Source of the DNA: Macrotrachela quadricornifera
Taxonomy: Eukaryota > Rotifera > Eurotatoria > Philodinida > Philodinidae
Direction of reading: 5' to 3'
Assembly: GCA_022393335.1 (NCBI GenBank)
Contig: JAJEKB010020160.1
Span: 391,370 to 455,369 of the forward strand
Length of the DNA stretch: 64,000 nucleotides
This document shows positions 1 to 12,426 of the stretch, in pieces; positions within the stretch are counted from its first letter, which is position 1, and each line of letters starts with the position of its first letter. The notes beneath the pieces are model-generated. The model made no database searches. It was not told the origin of the DNA and saw only the letters and a program-made list of their open reading frames with translations. The translations under genes were made by a program, and so were the position numbers.

Positions 1-805
1 AAAAATGTTTTTTATACTTTTTCTTTTTATCTTGAAAAACCCAGATCAAGCAAGCACGGTCGTAAACGACTGTAATCTTCTCGTATACGGTCGTATATGA
101 CCGTTTATGGAGGCCGTAACATTCGACCTGAGAAGATGTGCTATGACTTTTTCGGACAATTGATCTAAAAAAAGATTAGGAATAAAACATGTTATTTGTA
201 AAGACGAATCTAAAAAACAAGAACAATTATTGTGTATTATTAATATATCAATAATGTCACGAATTAATCACCCTCATTATATATAATTATTTATATTTCA
301 AATAATCAATGGAAAAACAAAATTGCTAAATTTTTCATTATAACGGATGACAAAACATTCTTGGAGAAATGCTAGACTCTCTTGTATCTGATCAGAAGGT
401 GATAGGAAGCTAATTCTTTTTTTGTTAGATAGAATACAGTTTCTAGTTTAACATGATATAACTTGCAGACTTATACTTATAGACCAGTAAGAAAATCCAT
501 TTGATATTTCTAAAATTCCTGAAAAACATACTATAATTTGTCCAATTTTGCTTTTGCGTTGTTTTCAAAATAAACTTTTATATCTTGACTTCTAAGTAAA
601 TACAGCTAAAATTCGAATCGTATCGAAAAGTTTCAATTCACTCATAGATTGATTTATTGAGAGAATGTTGAAATAAAACTATCAATGATTTAAAAGTTAG
701 TAAAATATCTTACCCGAGAAATGTATAATAACAGGATTTTTACATGAAATAAAAATCTCAAGTTGACATAAATTTGGATAATGATCAATACGAAGAATAC
801 GTTCA
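1..805. other. gene-poor AT-rich stretch
   Basis: No supportable gene. Positions 50-115 hold a cluster of CGTAAACGACTG / GGTCGTATATGACCG words that are partly self-complementary. Similar GATCGTAAACGATCGTA words recur near 2445-2475, so this may be a diverged repeat family. Confidence 0.4.
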
Positions 806-1332
806 CACTAAAATAAAATGTGTCGCATGTGTCTCATTTCACAACACAATGTACGACACATTCACATGCGACACATTCTGAAAGCATGGTGCAAATCTAC
901 GATACGACAAATTTTCAATTTTTTTCTCAGAATCATGTGATTCATATATTTTTCGATTTGATTATTGTCACATTGAAAATCCAAAGAGGCCTGGTTGTGG
1001 AATGTGTCCATCCTTTAAGTGATCCAATCTCCATCAGATCACTTAAAGATAGTTCTCACTCGATCATTGGTCGAGAATGGTGTATTTTCAACAAATAAAT
1101 AATCGAGAAATAATTGTAAAAATATAAACAAGACGAAAATATACAAGTTTTGTACGTTCAGTCAGGTTGTTTATATATAGCTGTATGTTTGAAACAAGAT
1201 GTTGAATGAACAGTCAGCGGATAGAAGGAAAGAAATATATATACGACACATTCTATGCACGAAACATTTTCTTCATTGAAATTGCGACACTATAATCTAC
1301 GACACATTCGTGCGACACTTTTATTTTTAGTG
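806..1332. repeat. MITE-like element with CACTAAAA inverted ends
   Basis: The left end CACTAAAATAAAATGTGTCG is matched, on the opposite strand, by CACTAAAAATAAAAGTGTCG at the right end. Both subterminal regions carry several copies of the word TGTGTCG/CGACACA (810-875 and 1240-1320). This is typical of a short non-autonomous DNA transposon with clustered transposase-binding words. The CACTA start recalls the CACTA superfamily, but no clear target duplication is visible, so the superfamily is open. The short reading frame at 820-1098 lies inside it and is probably not a gene. Confidence 0.6.
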
Positions 1333-2731
1333 TATTCCATAGATGTTGATTCAAGTTTGATCGATTTTATTTTATGATGAATTTTTAGTAAAATTTCCTA
1401 ACAAATTCGATTAATTAATAAATTCGATCGTGATAATGTTTGATCATTTGATTTTATTAAATTTATTTTACTTGTAAATATAGAATCTTCTACTATTTTA
1501 TTATAGGTTGATCATTGATATTCATTAGTGAATAAAGTGTATCAGCATTATCTAATTTTTTAAAAATTATCATTAAGATTTCATTAGGTAGATCCATCAA
1601 TTGAACAAATCAATACTTCATATTCATTTTCTTACTCTAAAATTCTTAGATTATGTATTCATATACTCTCTTATTCTATGTTGATCGATGCCATCAATGA
1701 AAATAGTGCACTTTAGTCAAAATCAACTATGAATAAATAAATAACGCTTAATCTGTTTCTTTCATGAATATGAATTCTTCTTGTTTATACAATTTTTTGT
1801 ATCTATATAGTGATAAAATAACTCACGTACAAATAATAATGATATAATGTCTTGATGATGATAATATCGAAACCTTGCAAATTTATTTAATAGGGTTCAT
1901 TTTAAAAAAATGTTTGTTGTTTTGTTATCTCCAGTTATTTTTAAAAGAGTATTATTTAATTTCTTTATAATTTCCATTCGTGATTTGATATCTCTATAAT
2001 AAAAAGAAAAAATTAATTTAGAAGAAGATAAAGCATAATCCAATACTTTTTCTAATAATCGATGTAAAAGTTTAATTCAAATGATATATTTTTTAGAACG
2101 ACCAGATATTTCACCAATAGTCTAATAATAAATAAATTTAAAGAGAAAAAAATCTTCTATAAATATATTTAATTTACTTTGAAATATACAATAAACTCTT
2201 TATTATTACCTGGTAATAACACACTTATCATTCTATCATTGTTTTTATTCAAATATATTATTGGATTTCGATTATTTTCATTTTTAAAACGATCTGCTAA
2301 TGAATATTGCTATTTGAATAAATAATTAATTTATTATTAAAATACAAATAATTCTGTTTACTTTATTATCGATTAATAAAACGAAAATTTGACTATCCAA
2401 ATACCAAAAAACAAATAATAATAAACCTAGATCGAAACAGCCAGATCGTAAACGATCGTACACAGAGAAATATGATCGTAATACTGAGACAGGTAAAACG
2501 GCAAAATACGGTGGTATAGAATCATACCGTGAACTTACTATCAAGGCGGGGTGACCGTCGTGAATCGCCTCCCCATGCGCGGTGCACATCTCTGGCATAT
2601 AAATCATTTTTTAAAATATAAAATTCTGGTACTCATGATCTAAAATAAATAAAAAAACAAGCAGTTTATTTTACTTTCATTTTATTAACTCACAATTGAT
2701 ATAATAATCAAAAATGTGAATAATGTAGATA
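1333..2731. other. mostly non-coding; exon-like remnants on the minus strand
   Basis: On the minus strand, 2309-2210 is exon-like: an AAATAG acceptor, 33 open codons, then a GGTAATAA donor. A further AG acceptor opens at 2121, and an open stretch near 2040-1910 reads like a Leu/Lys-rich helix. The phases of 2309-2210 and 2121 do not agree (a TGA follows the join), so this is either decayed coding sequence or chance. The segment 2425-2600 is more GC-rich and looks like a foreign repeat insert. No named gene can be supported. Confidence 0.3.
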
Positions 2732-2962
2732 TTAAAATTGATGATTAAGTTGTTGTATACCAATATTCACCTCCTTAAGTTCCTTAGATATATCCATCAT
2801 TAATTGCTGATTAAATGATTGAGATCTTGGTGATGATGTGTTCGATATACCGTTAGTTCTACGTGTATCTTGATTACTTATTACTCCTATATCTAGATCA
2901 TGCACAGGTACATTCAATAGAACTTGATCAACATTGCCATCAATTAAACCATTATCATCCAT
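2732..2962 (-). CDS. small hypothetical protein (76 aa)
   Basis: An open frame of 76 codons with a normal stop. The first part is acidic and polar (starts MDDNGLIDGNVDQ), followed by an Asn/Ser-rich linker and a short helical tail (SKELKEVNIGIQQL) that could pair as a coiled coil. The family is not recognised. A possible GT donor (GGTATAC) lies in the tail, so this may be the first exon of a longer gene continuing to the exon-like stretch at 2309-2210. No homology supports it and it could be a chance frame. Confidence 0.3.
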   Translation of the reverse strand: MDDNGLIDGNVDQVLLNVPVHDLDIGVISNQDTRRTNGISNTSSPRSQSFNQQLMMDISKELKEVNIGIQQLNHQF

Positions 2963-3204
2963 TTTCTATATGCCAAAAAAGATAAATTATTCTTTACTAG
3001 TTTTAATTATGATAGAATAGAAATAAATAAAGGTAAAAGAAAAAAATTGCCTTTTAAAGCGATACTTCTCCTTTGTTCAATATGGTATAATTGTGAATTA
3101 AAAAGCAACAGAGGTCGCGTTGTAATTTGTTTATTTATTGTTATCTCATAATAAAATCTATGATATGATATATATATTTCTATAACTGTAGATGTTGATT
3201 AAAT

Positions 3205-3611
3205 TCACTCGTCCTTTTGTTCAAATCCAGTTCGACAAATAAGTTCTCTAAAACAGGTTGATTCTGTTAATGATTTCGAGGCACGTGACAAGAAATTAAT
3301 TCTTCCCATGCATTCCCATCCAAATAACTCCACTCCTAACTTCTTAGAATACATAAGACGTATAATTGTTTGTATCAACTTATTATACGAAGTTTAAAAT
3401 GATCAAAACATTTTTCATTTAGTTCTAGAAAAATATCAGTTAAATTAGATAATATTATTGATATTTCATTTGACATATCTTTATGTATTAGTGAAAGATT
3501 ACATTTGAGACGACAAAATCGAGGTGTATATGATAGAAAAACATATAATTTATTTGGATTCCATATTTTATCGGCATTCAGATGCTCAAGACTTTGAGAT
3601 CCTTCAGTTAT
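3205..3611 (-). pseudogene. frame-shifted coding relic of unknown family
   Basis: About 130 codons remain open on the minus strand if one frame change is allowed near 3390. The upstream part reads with motifs such as LYVFLSYTPRFCRLKCNL and LTDIFLELNEKCFDHFKL. The downstream part reads LGVELFGWECMGRINF and TCFRELICRTGFEQKDE, then a stop. Amino-acid composition and lack of stops in each half argue for real ancestry. The 'YTPRFCRLKCNL' rhythm recalls large rotifer F-box/leucine-rich families, but that is only an impression. It is broken by a single-base frameshift and has no clear start. Confidence 0.45.
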
Positions 3612-3726
3612 TTATGACCTTGAAATTTGTTTACCTTATAATTTAAATGATAGTTTACAATATTTCTATGTTGAGAGAGCAAATATTAATCGATATATAT
3701 AGTTTTGTTTAGGTCTTCCATTAGAC

Positions 3727-4570
3727 TAGTGGCGTAACCATACTAGGGGCAGCTGGAGCTCAGCCCCATCACCCTTATTTTAAAGTTAATTATTTATTGG
3801 TCATTCATCAATATCAGTCGGTATACAACTGCAGCCTTTTTCTATGATTCTAATGCTATGCTTGGAAGTTAATCGCCATCTATCTCGACACATAAATTAG
3901 TGAGTGACTAACAGTAATGGCAGAGTGTGGCATTCCCCAGTATTAGAAACTTTTTAATATTATACCCCATTTAAAAGATCAAAAAGTAAGGATACAGCAA
4001 GAATCTGTCGCCTCTTTTCCGAAAAATACCAGATCAAATGAAGCTTTCCTTAAAGAAGCTGTGAAGTAAAGTCAAATTTTTTTTTGCTTCCCAGAATAAT
4101 AACAATTCTTTATTCGTAGCGGACTATATATAAACTTTGCTAGTCAGTTTTTGGAATAAGTTATTCAGTATAACGATCAAATTTTTAAACAATCGTCCAA
4201 GCTTGGTCACCTTCGGCGACGAAAACACTTAATTAATAGACTAAAGTATATTCGATAATGGTTTCAATTTTTTCAACCGTCAATTTGAAAGGAGAATCTT
4301 TCTCATCCTACTCTTGTTTGAGTCTCGCTTCTTTTACAAACATGTAACTTTTATACGGTACTGTGCGAGCAGATTTTTTTTGTATAGAAAAAACATCCAA
4401 TCAGCAACCAAAAATCTGCTTATTTTTAAAAACACTGCCTCTAAGAAATAAAAATTACGTCCGTATCTGTCCACACCCTCGAAGATTCGTGCCACTGATG
4501 ATTACTACAAAATTCTAGACATAGTCTGGGGCGGATCCCCATCACCCTTAAATTTCTTGTTACGCCGCTA
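3727..4570. repeat. candidate DNA-transposon remnant with 12-bp inverted ends
   Basis: The ends TAGTGGCGTAAC (3727-3738) and GTTACGCCGCTA (4559-4570) are inverted copies with one mismatch. Just inside each end is a GC-rich block ending in CCCCATCACCCTT (near 3763 and 4537), here in direct orientation. TGGCGTAAC-type ends are common in hAT elements. An 8-bp target duplication is not visible. The interior has short Lys/Ser-rich coding-like fragments near 3980-4040 but no intact transposase. Confidence 0.45.
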
Positions 4571-6194
4571 CGTTTTGCATGAAACTTTTATGGAAAAGAG
4601 AAGCAGTATTGCTCTCTCTCTAATAAGACGTTACACACTGTAAGATTTTCTTGTATTGGGATATCCTTACTTAAAGGTAAAGCACATGTTCGCCTTATAA
4701 CTACCTGATATTAGGGCTAAACTAGCTCTTATTGATTGTTAAGATTAGTGTTCATAGAAATCTATTTGCAATAAAAATATGAGCACAACAAGTTATGGTT
4801 TAGATAGTTTTCACCGATAGAGGGATTTTTGGCGACTACTATAATTGCGTCTATGAAAAAAAATACTCCTTCATATTTTTTTATAAAATTTACTATTTTC
4901 AATCTAAGATACCATTGCCGTTTTAGAATTTATTATTTCATTAAATAATATGAATTTATATTTGTACCTTTCTTTTTCCTTACTTAATAAAACTATGAAA
5001 AAAGATTTTCGATTATAATTTTCACAGTTGAATGAAATGAAAATTGATCAAACAGTTAATCATTTTTCTATGCGATAAAGTATGAATATAGCAAGCGTAC
5101 AAAAGTCACAGTCACGTTTATAATGCACTGCTTAATGTGATGAACAATACAACCGTGAAAATATTTGAGCACTTTATATTTTTTAAATTATTTCAATTAT
5201 ATAGACGATATCAGCAAAGATTAATTTAATGAATGTAGAACTCATGTCTATTTATTTTGTTACTGTTTTCGAATATAAATAAATATAATATACAGGTTTA
5301 TGTGATGTAATAATTTTGCTTTTAGCTAATCGAACTTTATTATGTCAAATGATTCAAATGATGATATACTAAATGAAATCATCAAAAGATTAGATGTGGA
5401 ATATTTTTTATATATGTGCAAACTTTATAATAGTCGAGAATAATATTTTTTTTGCTTAATCAGTAATTGATAACAAGATGGTACAGTCTCGTTCGTATAT
5501 CTCAAATACAGACTACCAGATACATACACTGTGGGAGTTACCTTTTCTCCTTCTTGTTTATATTTCTACAAGAGATTTTTTATACGAAAACGTGTCTGAA
5601 CTGCATTACGTTTCCATTTAAATCATAGCAGCCAAAGACGTTTAGAAATAAAATCACGCCAAGACACATTTGAACAGTTTTTATTAATCGTGTGAAAACG
5701 CCGTTTCATTTAAAATCGCATCTGAATGCAATCCATATAAAGCTATATTTAGACGCGGCACATATTGACTTTTAAGCGCATCCAGATGCAACTCAAAATT
5801 TCTTGTCAATGTTTGAAACTACCATAGACCGCTTTTGAACATTTTATCAGTTCTTGTTAGATGTATTCCAAGAAGTTATCGATCATCATTTGGTAGATCA
5901 TAAATAATAATGCTGCGCACTGTAGACGTCAAATTTCACTGGCAACAAAGCATATTTACTTAATTTATATAATACATGTAAAACAAGTGCAACAAAATTA
6001 TCGTACAATTGCAAAATCTTCGAAATGAAAACAATTTGAACACGCATATTTTAAAAACGAATAGACAATATATAAACAAACAAATAATATATATGCTCCA
6101 TTACAAAAATTTGGAGATATTATGATAAAACTTCACTGATTTTCACTCGGTTTACAGGTAAGCAAAGATAACAAAAAAAAATGAGCAAACTATT
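4571..6194. other. intergenic, nothing recognised
   Basis: AT-rich sequence with many stops in all frames. A 33-codon frame at 5342-5443 (begins MSNDSNDDILNEII) follows a TTTTAG acceptor-like site, but is too short to claim. Confidence 0.4.
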
Positions 6195-9100
6195 TTATGA
6201 ATGTTTTAGTAAATTATCTTCATAAAATTTCAATGTAAATATTTGTCCAGAATATTTATGATATAAATAATCACCAAGTTCTTCAATCATTTCTTGCTAA
6301 AATAGAATAATGAAAAAATATCATTAATTTAAAAATATAAACGATATTCTAAAATAACTGAGAATACAATAAACAATATTTCTCTCGTAGAAAACTAGAT
6401 TTTTTATCACATATATACCTAACTATTAAGAAAAAGTAAGAGAAATATTATGAACAATTTATTCTATATTTACTGACCCTCATTTGTGTTTCGCTAACAT
6501 TTTCTACTAGTTTTAAAACACGTCGTAATTTATCTGGACTAATTTCTTGGAGACATTCTCTAAAAAAAGTAAAATTATAGATAGGTATTTCTTTTCTAAT
6601 TCAAAATTTACTTTCGTACTGCTTGACAACGTTGTTGAAGATAATTTGTTTCATGTAATGAACCAGCTGTTGTTCGATTACTTAATGACCATATATCATT
6701 TTGAGAATATCCATTTTCGATTATTGTTTTATCACTATCATTACTACTATCTGTTAATTCATTTGAATCAAGTATATTTGTTGGTGGTAATTTTAATGTA
6801 GCGGTTAACATATAAACAAAATCATTCATATCTTTCTCTCTACAATTTGTTAAATATAATAAAGTTAAATTTTTATTTTTTATTTTTACCCTTCTCTTTT
6901 ATTTTCGATTTCTGCTATTAGATTGTCTTGTGATATTGATCGGAATAACTCATTCTTATCTTTATTTGTTGTTGTTTGATTTGGTGATCCATTTGGCGTT
7001 GAATAATCAGTTAATGATGATTGTATTTTATCTCGACGACGTTGACGTGCACTTGATGCTGTTCCCTAAAAAAGAATCATTTATGATTAAATGATTAGAA
7101 TTAGTTGAATATTGACCTCATTTAAATCACATGATTTTGTTATTCGTGAATGGGATGAAGATCGAGATGAAATTATATTAGATTCAACTGAACCTGGTCT
7201 TGCTTGTCTTTGTGGTGATTCAACAACCTGATAAAATAAATTAAAAGGGTTTAAGTTTAATAACACTTTACACAATTTGTATATTATTATATTGAAAATA
7301 GGGCAGACAGATAGAGGATCTTCTGTCATTAAAGTTTGAAGAACTTGATTTTTAGTTGATGAAATGCTAATTATTAATCTAGAACAGTTTAGTGATTGTA
7401 TAGGATGACACTGACATCTCAATCCATCAATTGGTATTATTAATGTGCATCTCTAGTGGAAGATTTTTTCTACCTGTTTCATTTCAATAGATTCTGTTGC
7501 ATGAACAAGATTGCGATGCTCAATCTTGGTACATATTTAATGAGTATTTTCTTTCAGGGACTACAAGAAACATTTCTATCTATTAAAATTTGTGAGATAA
7601 AAATGTTTTGCTTTTAAGTATTTATCACAGATTGTATCTTATAAAAGAAAGAATCTATATTTACAATGACTGGTTGAGAAACATTATCATTTGATAATCG
7701 AGTAGGTGATGTATCCTGTTCATCAGATGATGATAGGTGTTGATATTGTTGCACATGATTATTTAATTGATGACTACGTCTTCGCCGTTGTAATGTATCA
7801 TTTAGACTAAGTTTTGATAAAAATTTTAAATCTTTGTCTTGATCATTAATTGATAATGGACTACTTCGACGTCCTTGAAGACGACGACGAACTCTTGAAT
7901 CATTTGCTATTAATTCATTTGATTGTGTAGGTTCAGTAAGTGGTGCAGAACGATGAATATCAGTTGATGACGATGGTCGAGAATGTGAAGGTGGTAATCC
8001 TGCATAAGAAGGAAGAACTGGTGTATGATTGTTATTAGATAAACGATTTCTTGATGGTGAAAGATTAGAAGCACTGACTGGACGAGATGGTGAAGATGAA
8101 GATGATATAGGAGGAGTATTAGCGATACGTTGAGAATTTGAATTATTTTGATTTTGACATCTATTTAATAAATGTATATTGATTAAATAGAATTCAATTT
8201 TTATTTTATTCTCACTTATTTTGTGTTTTTTCTAATAATCTCAATATATGCTGTTTAATATAGGAATTTTGTAAAATTGCTTTTGCTGTTGGACGATCAT
8301 CTGGAATTTTTTTTAACATTGATTTAATAATATCTATTAATGGTTCACTATATCTTTTCGATATTTGTGGTGTCTAAATTGAATAGAAAAATATTTACTT
8401 TAAAACTTAAATTTAAATTAAACCTGTTCAGCAATTATTTTAATAACAAGTGAATTCATATCTTTAGCATTAAATGCATGTTCAAGTGTGGTCATTTCAT
8501 AAACACAACATCCAAGTGACCATATATCAGACTAAAATATAATATAATAAAATAAAAACATTTCTTTTTCTTGATTAATTATAAAACTTTTTGTCCATAT
8601 GGTTTTTGTGAAAATATTTCTGGACTCATATAATATGGTGTACCAACAATAGTTGTTGCAAAATCATTTACTGATTTCAATGCTCTTGCAATACCTAAAT
8701 CTCCAACTTTAACAATTTCATTTCTTGTTAAAAAAATATTTTGAGTTTTTAAATCACGATGAAGAATATTTTTATCATGAATATACTAAAATAAAATATT
8801 TCTATATTAAAAAAAAAATTCATTTAAAGATAAATTTTTATTTACTTGTAATGCCATACATATTTGTATGAACCATTCAACAATTTGATTTTCTGTTAAA
8901 GATTCTTTTTTAGATTTTTTTTCTTTTAATTTTGTATATAAATCTCCACCTTCACAATATGCCATAACTATATTAAGAAAACCATCATTTGAACGAAATG
9001 ATTCAGTATAAGCAACAATATTTGGATGTTTTAACGTTGATAATAATTTAGCTTCACGTTCAGCACTTTCAATATCATTTTGTGTTGTATTATTTGATGA

Positions 9101-9292
9101 TTGACGAAGATCTAATCGTTTAAGAACATATTGTTTTGTATGTGCTTTTATTGATGAAGAATTATTTGGTAGAACAAGATAAACTTCACCATAACTGCCT
9201 TTACCAATTTTTTTTAAAAATTTATATTTATCATTAACATCAATTTCATTTATATGTAATGCTGGTTCAGATGAATTATGTTTTCTTATCAT
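6195..9292 (-). CDS. NIMA-related protein kinase, NEK4-like (701 aa, 10 exons)
   Basis: A Ser/Thr kinase of the NEK1/3/4/5 clade. Exons (minus): 9292-8846, 8785-8588, 8531-8424, 8373-8216, 8160-7665, 7227-7117, 7065-6890, 6839-6612, 6559-6478, 6296-6195; phase is kept throughout. The kinase domain covers about residues 23-290: glycine loop GKGSYGEV (30-37), Lys58, HRDLKTQN with Asp160, DLG at 178-180, activation segment GTPYYMSPE. The stretch [20 protein letters not shown] is very close to vertebrate NEK4, as is DLG instead of DFG. A Ser/Arg-rich linker follows, and the last two exons give the short acidic helical C-terminus typical of the clade ([11 protein letters not shown]). The start was placed at MIRKHNSS; an in-frame Met 18 codons upstream precedes a hydrophobic run and is less likely. 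NEK kinases of this clade act at cilia and in DNA-damage or cell-cycle control. Confidence 0.85.
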
Positions 9293-9782
9293 TATTTTAG
9301 ATTTGATACAGTAAAATAAAATAAGAAAAAAAAGAAAATTATTCAAAGGCTTTTATGTCATGTTGATAAGACGCAGGTAAAAATCGTTTATTATGTTCCA
9401 GATTTTTTGTTGTCGTGGTTACTGAGTCAAAATGATTCATAAAACAGAATCAATGCAGGAAGAGCAAAAAAAGAATATGATTAATGAATTGAGAATTGCC
9501 TTAGGATATTAAACTAAATATAGGATATCTTATGAAGCAATATTCTGAATAGAAAAAGTATAGATGTCGGAGGTTACTAACAATTTTAATATATCTGAAA
9601 AACTCCAGAAAAGTAATGGAGAATAATGAGTAAATAGTCTAGATCATTCAAGTCATTTAATCATCTACAAAAAAAAGTTCTGAAGTTGTTTCATTTTTAC
9701 ATGTCTATTTTCTGTTATGTTCAATAATAATAAGCAGGCATCGATAAGAATCAATTATATATTTTGACATTGAGTATAACAA
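9293..9782. other. intergenic, upstream of the kinase and of the tRNA
   Basis: No gene seen. It contains the 5' flank of the minus-strand kinase and of the plus-strand tRNA-Gly. tRNA promoters are internal, so no upstream signal is needed here. Confidence 0.4.
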
Positions 9783-9854
9783 GCGTTGGTGGTGTAACGG
9801 TTAGCATGGTTGCCTTCCAAGCAGCCGACCCGGGTTCGACTCCCGGCCAACGCA
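9783..9854 (+). tRNA. tRNA-Gly (anticodon TCC)
   Basis: A 72-nt cloverleaf. The acceptor stem GCGTTGG pairs perfectly with CCAACGC, followed by discriminator A. The B box GGTTCGACTCC lies in the T arm (CCGGG/CCCGG stem) and the anticodon loop CTTCCAA gives TCC. The sequence is nearly the same as metazoan tRNA-Gly-TCC. It has no intron. It is identical in every base to the copy at 61636-61707. Confidence 0.95.
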
Positions 9855-9860
9855 CTGTTC

Positions 9861-9871
9861 TTTTTTTTTTT
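9861..9871 (+). terminator. RNA polymerase III terminator (T run)
   Basis: An unbroken run of 11 T, starting 7 nt after the tRNA-Gly discriminator base: a normal Pol III stop signal. Confidence 0.85.
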
Positions 9872-9931
9872 ATTTGTTTGTTATCCTTATTTTATTCATT
9901 TTTACTTTTATACAGAAAAATAAAAAAAAAT

Positions 9932-11418
9932 CTATCGGGCTTGAAGTTCATTATTCCAATTAGTAGCATTGTTTTGATATTGAGCAGTACGTTGAAGTGT
10001 CTGCCATTGTTGTTTCGATTGTTGTAAAGCCATCTAAAAATCATTTTTTTAAGTAAATTTATTTATCAAAAAAAAAATATTACTTACGGAAGCAATTTCA
10101 ACTTTTCTTTCCCAAACTTCACAATCACGTTCAAGATTATAAAGTAATGCTTTCTTTTTAACATATTCTAGTACTTCTGGTACTTGATAATTTTCTGTTT
10201 GTTCAGCAAGATTATTATGTATTTTAGCAGCACGTGATTGTTCATAATTAGCATTAATCATTTCTTGTTCAGCATGATCATATAAATTACTTTGTTTATC
10301 AATACGTTGTTGAATATCAGCAAGATCTTTAATTTGTCTTTGTAAATCATCTTTATAACGATTAATTGATTGTGTAGCTTTACCAACTTGTCTTTTAAGT
10401 AAAATAAGTTCAATATTTTTTTCATCAATTTTATCTAAATATTGTTTATTTTCAATTTTTAATTGATTAAAATCAACTTCATGTAATGTTTCGCCCATTT
10501 CTTCTTTTTGTCTTAATTGAGTTTCTAAACGTGTTATTTGTCTTTTTAAACCTGATGAACGATCACGTAATTTATTTATTAATGATTCACGTGTTTTAAT
10601 ACGTTCATTAAAATATCGTTCAATTTTTTCTCCAATTAATTTATGTGTACGTTTATCAATTGAAGTATCTTTTGTTTTAAGAAAATCTGTTATAGCTACT
10701 TCAAAATCTAACAATTCCATATCAATCCATTCAACATCAGACTAAAAAAAAAAAGTTTCTTTTTTTATTCATTATATAAAAGAATATAAAACCTCAAGTT
10801 GATCAATTCGTTTTTCATTTGTTGTTTCACAACGATTTTTTTCATTTTTTGCTTGTTCATATTCCGATATAACAATATCAAGTTTTTGTTCAAGTGTTAA
10901 TTGTATACGAAAATCACCTTGAGTACTTCGTGATTTTGATCGTTTACGTGCTAAACGATCAATTCGACTTGTACCACCTATAGCTGATAAATCTTGAGCT
11001 GAACCAGTTGGTGTTGTTGTTTGAGAAGCATTTACTGCTGCTACTGATGTAGTAGCAACTATTGGTTCAGATTTTTTTCGATCCAAATTTGTATCGAAAA
11101 GTTTATTTTCTAATGTTAATTCGTGTATTTCACGCCTAAATTACATATAAATATGTTCTTTTTGACATCAAAATATGATTTATTTCTATTAATGAGTATA
11201 GCAGAGCAGCAAAGTTAATCACTTACAATGAGTTCTCGTGTTCTAAAGTATTCTATCTTATCAAGTCAAAATAATTAGGATCTATAGTAAATAAAATATA
11301 TTTACATGATTTTTTCTAATCGTTGTTGAAGTTCAAAATCATCACTATCATCACCTGTAATACCAACAGGATGTTCAGCTGATGATGAACCACTAAAGCT
11401 TGATCTTGCTTCGGCCAT
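9932..11418 (-). CDS. CCDC113: CCDC113 / CFAP263, ciliary coiled-coil protein (403 aa, 4 exons)
   Basis: Exons (minus): 11418-11306, 11135-10793, 10741-10088, 10033-9932; all joins keep phase. The protein is almost all coiled coil. Diagnostic stretches match vertebrate CCDC113: RSKSR followed by LTLEQKLD near residue 85-100, LRQKEEMGETLHEVDFNQLK in the middle, VPEVLEYVKKK, and WERKVEIA near the C-terminus. The first exon is acidic and Ser-rich (MAEARSSFSG). CCDC113 works with CCDC96 on motile-cilium axonemes (nexin-dynein/radial-spoke region) and at centriolar satellites; that role is known for the family, not shown here. Length is close to the human protein (about 377 aa). Intron 1 (170 nt) is longer than the others. 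Confidence 0.92.
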
Positions 11419-12014
11419 TATCAGTTTCTTTTTGTCTTGGAATCAATCAAAATTTTATAAAAAAAAAAAAGAGTAGTCAATCAAATCATTCACACATAAG
11501 TGTTACTATCGGTGATAGCCTCTTCTCAAAAATAACTGTTTCAAAGAATGAAAAGATGTCGTCATGTGGCATATGATAGAAAACAAAATATTAGAGTATG
11601 CTTTCTTTGTAATTCATCTTAAATATCAATAATTAGATTAATAAACTTATATGGTATTAGAGTTTGTCAATAAAAAAAATTGATCGTAGGATCAACAATT
11701 GCTTATACTAAAAATTGGCATTACGTGGTAGAAAAACAATTTTGAATATAAGCTTAAAATGTATAATCAAACTGAATTTGGTTTCAATCATTGAATTATT
11801 ATAAATAGCTTTTCTATCATTCATTCTCTGACTAATTTATCATATGAGTTAACAAGGTGAATGTTCATGGCCATCGATCTCTAAAAAAAATATTGACTAA
11901 TTTAATTTAATAATAAAATTTGTCTTGAACTTGAGGGTAGCTTCGACTTTTTTTCAGCGAACATTCGCACGCTCACTTGTGTCTAAGCAGCTCGCGAATA
12001 TGTCTTATACAACG

Positions 12015-12157
12015 TGATGAGTTCTATCCAACGGTATACTCAGATCTTCGATAGTTCAAAATAGGATGGTTAGATTTTCTCTAGAGTCAGCCATTAGTCT
12101 CAAAACTATACTTTGAACAATTGAAGATCTAAATATGCCATTGGATAGAGCTCATCA
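12015..12157. repeat. imperfect palindrome (hairpin), about 48-nt arms
   Basis: The left arm begins TGATGAGTTCTATCCAACGG and continues through CAGATCTTCGATAGTTCAAA. The right arm on the opposite strand reads TGATGAGCTCTATCCAATGG and continues through TAGATCTTCAATTGTTCAAA. A further related copy in inverted orientation lies near 12255-12315 (CTTATACAAC... on the minus strand). It is likely a small fold-back element; no target duplication was identified. Confidence 0.6.
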
Positions 12158-12426
12158 AAGTGCAGCGGACACAAATATTTTCAGAATTGACACAATAAAG
12201 TAAGTGAATATGATGTCAGAATTTCATTAAGAAAATATTCTGAGCCATACTTTGAGCTTTAGAAAATCCCATTGTACTAATGTGTAGAGCCTGTCGAGTT
12301 GTATAAGATACAGGTGAGTGTGGTTCTTAATGACAATCAACTTCCGATGTCAACCGACGTTAGATAAAATGGTTCATTTATTGCTATTTCAACTTGAGTG
12401 ATTGTCCGTTTTTATGCAATCTTATT

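Noticed and set aside
820..1098. 92-codon plus-strand frame.
   Set aside because: His/Thr-rich start comes from CACA/TGTG words of the MITE; no conserved features.
3719..4578. 8-bp target duplication for the TGGCGTAAC-ended element.
   Set aside because: Flanks CATTAGAC and CGTTTTGC do not match, so hAT membership is not proven.
11225..11262. A possible 16-nt microexon in CCDC113 intron 1 (ATACTTTAG ... ATTGTAAGTG on the minus strand).
   Set aside because: Including it puts a stop into the next exon; direct joining of 11306 to 11135 keeps frame and matches the family (REIHELTLENKLF).
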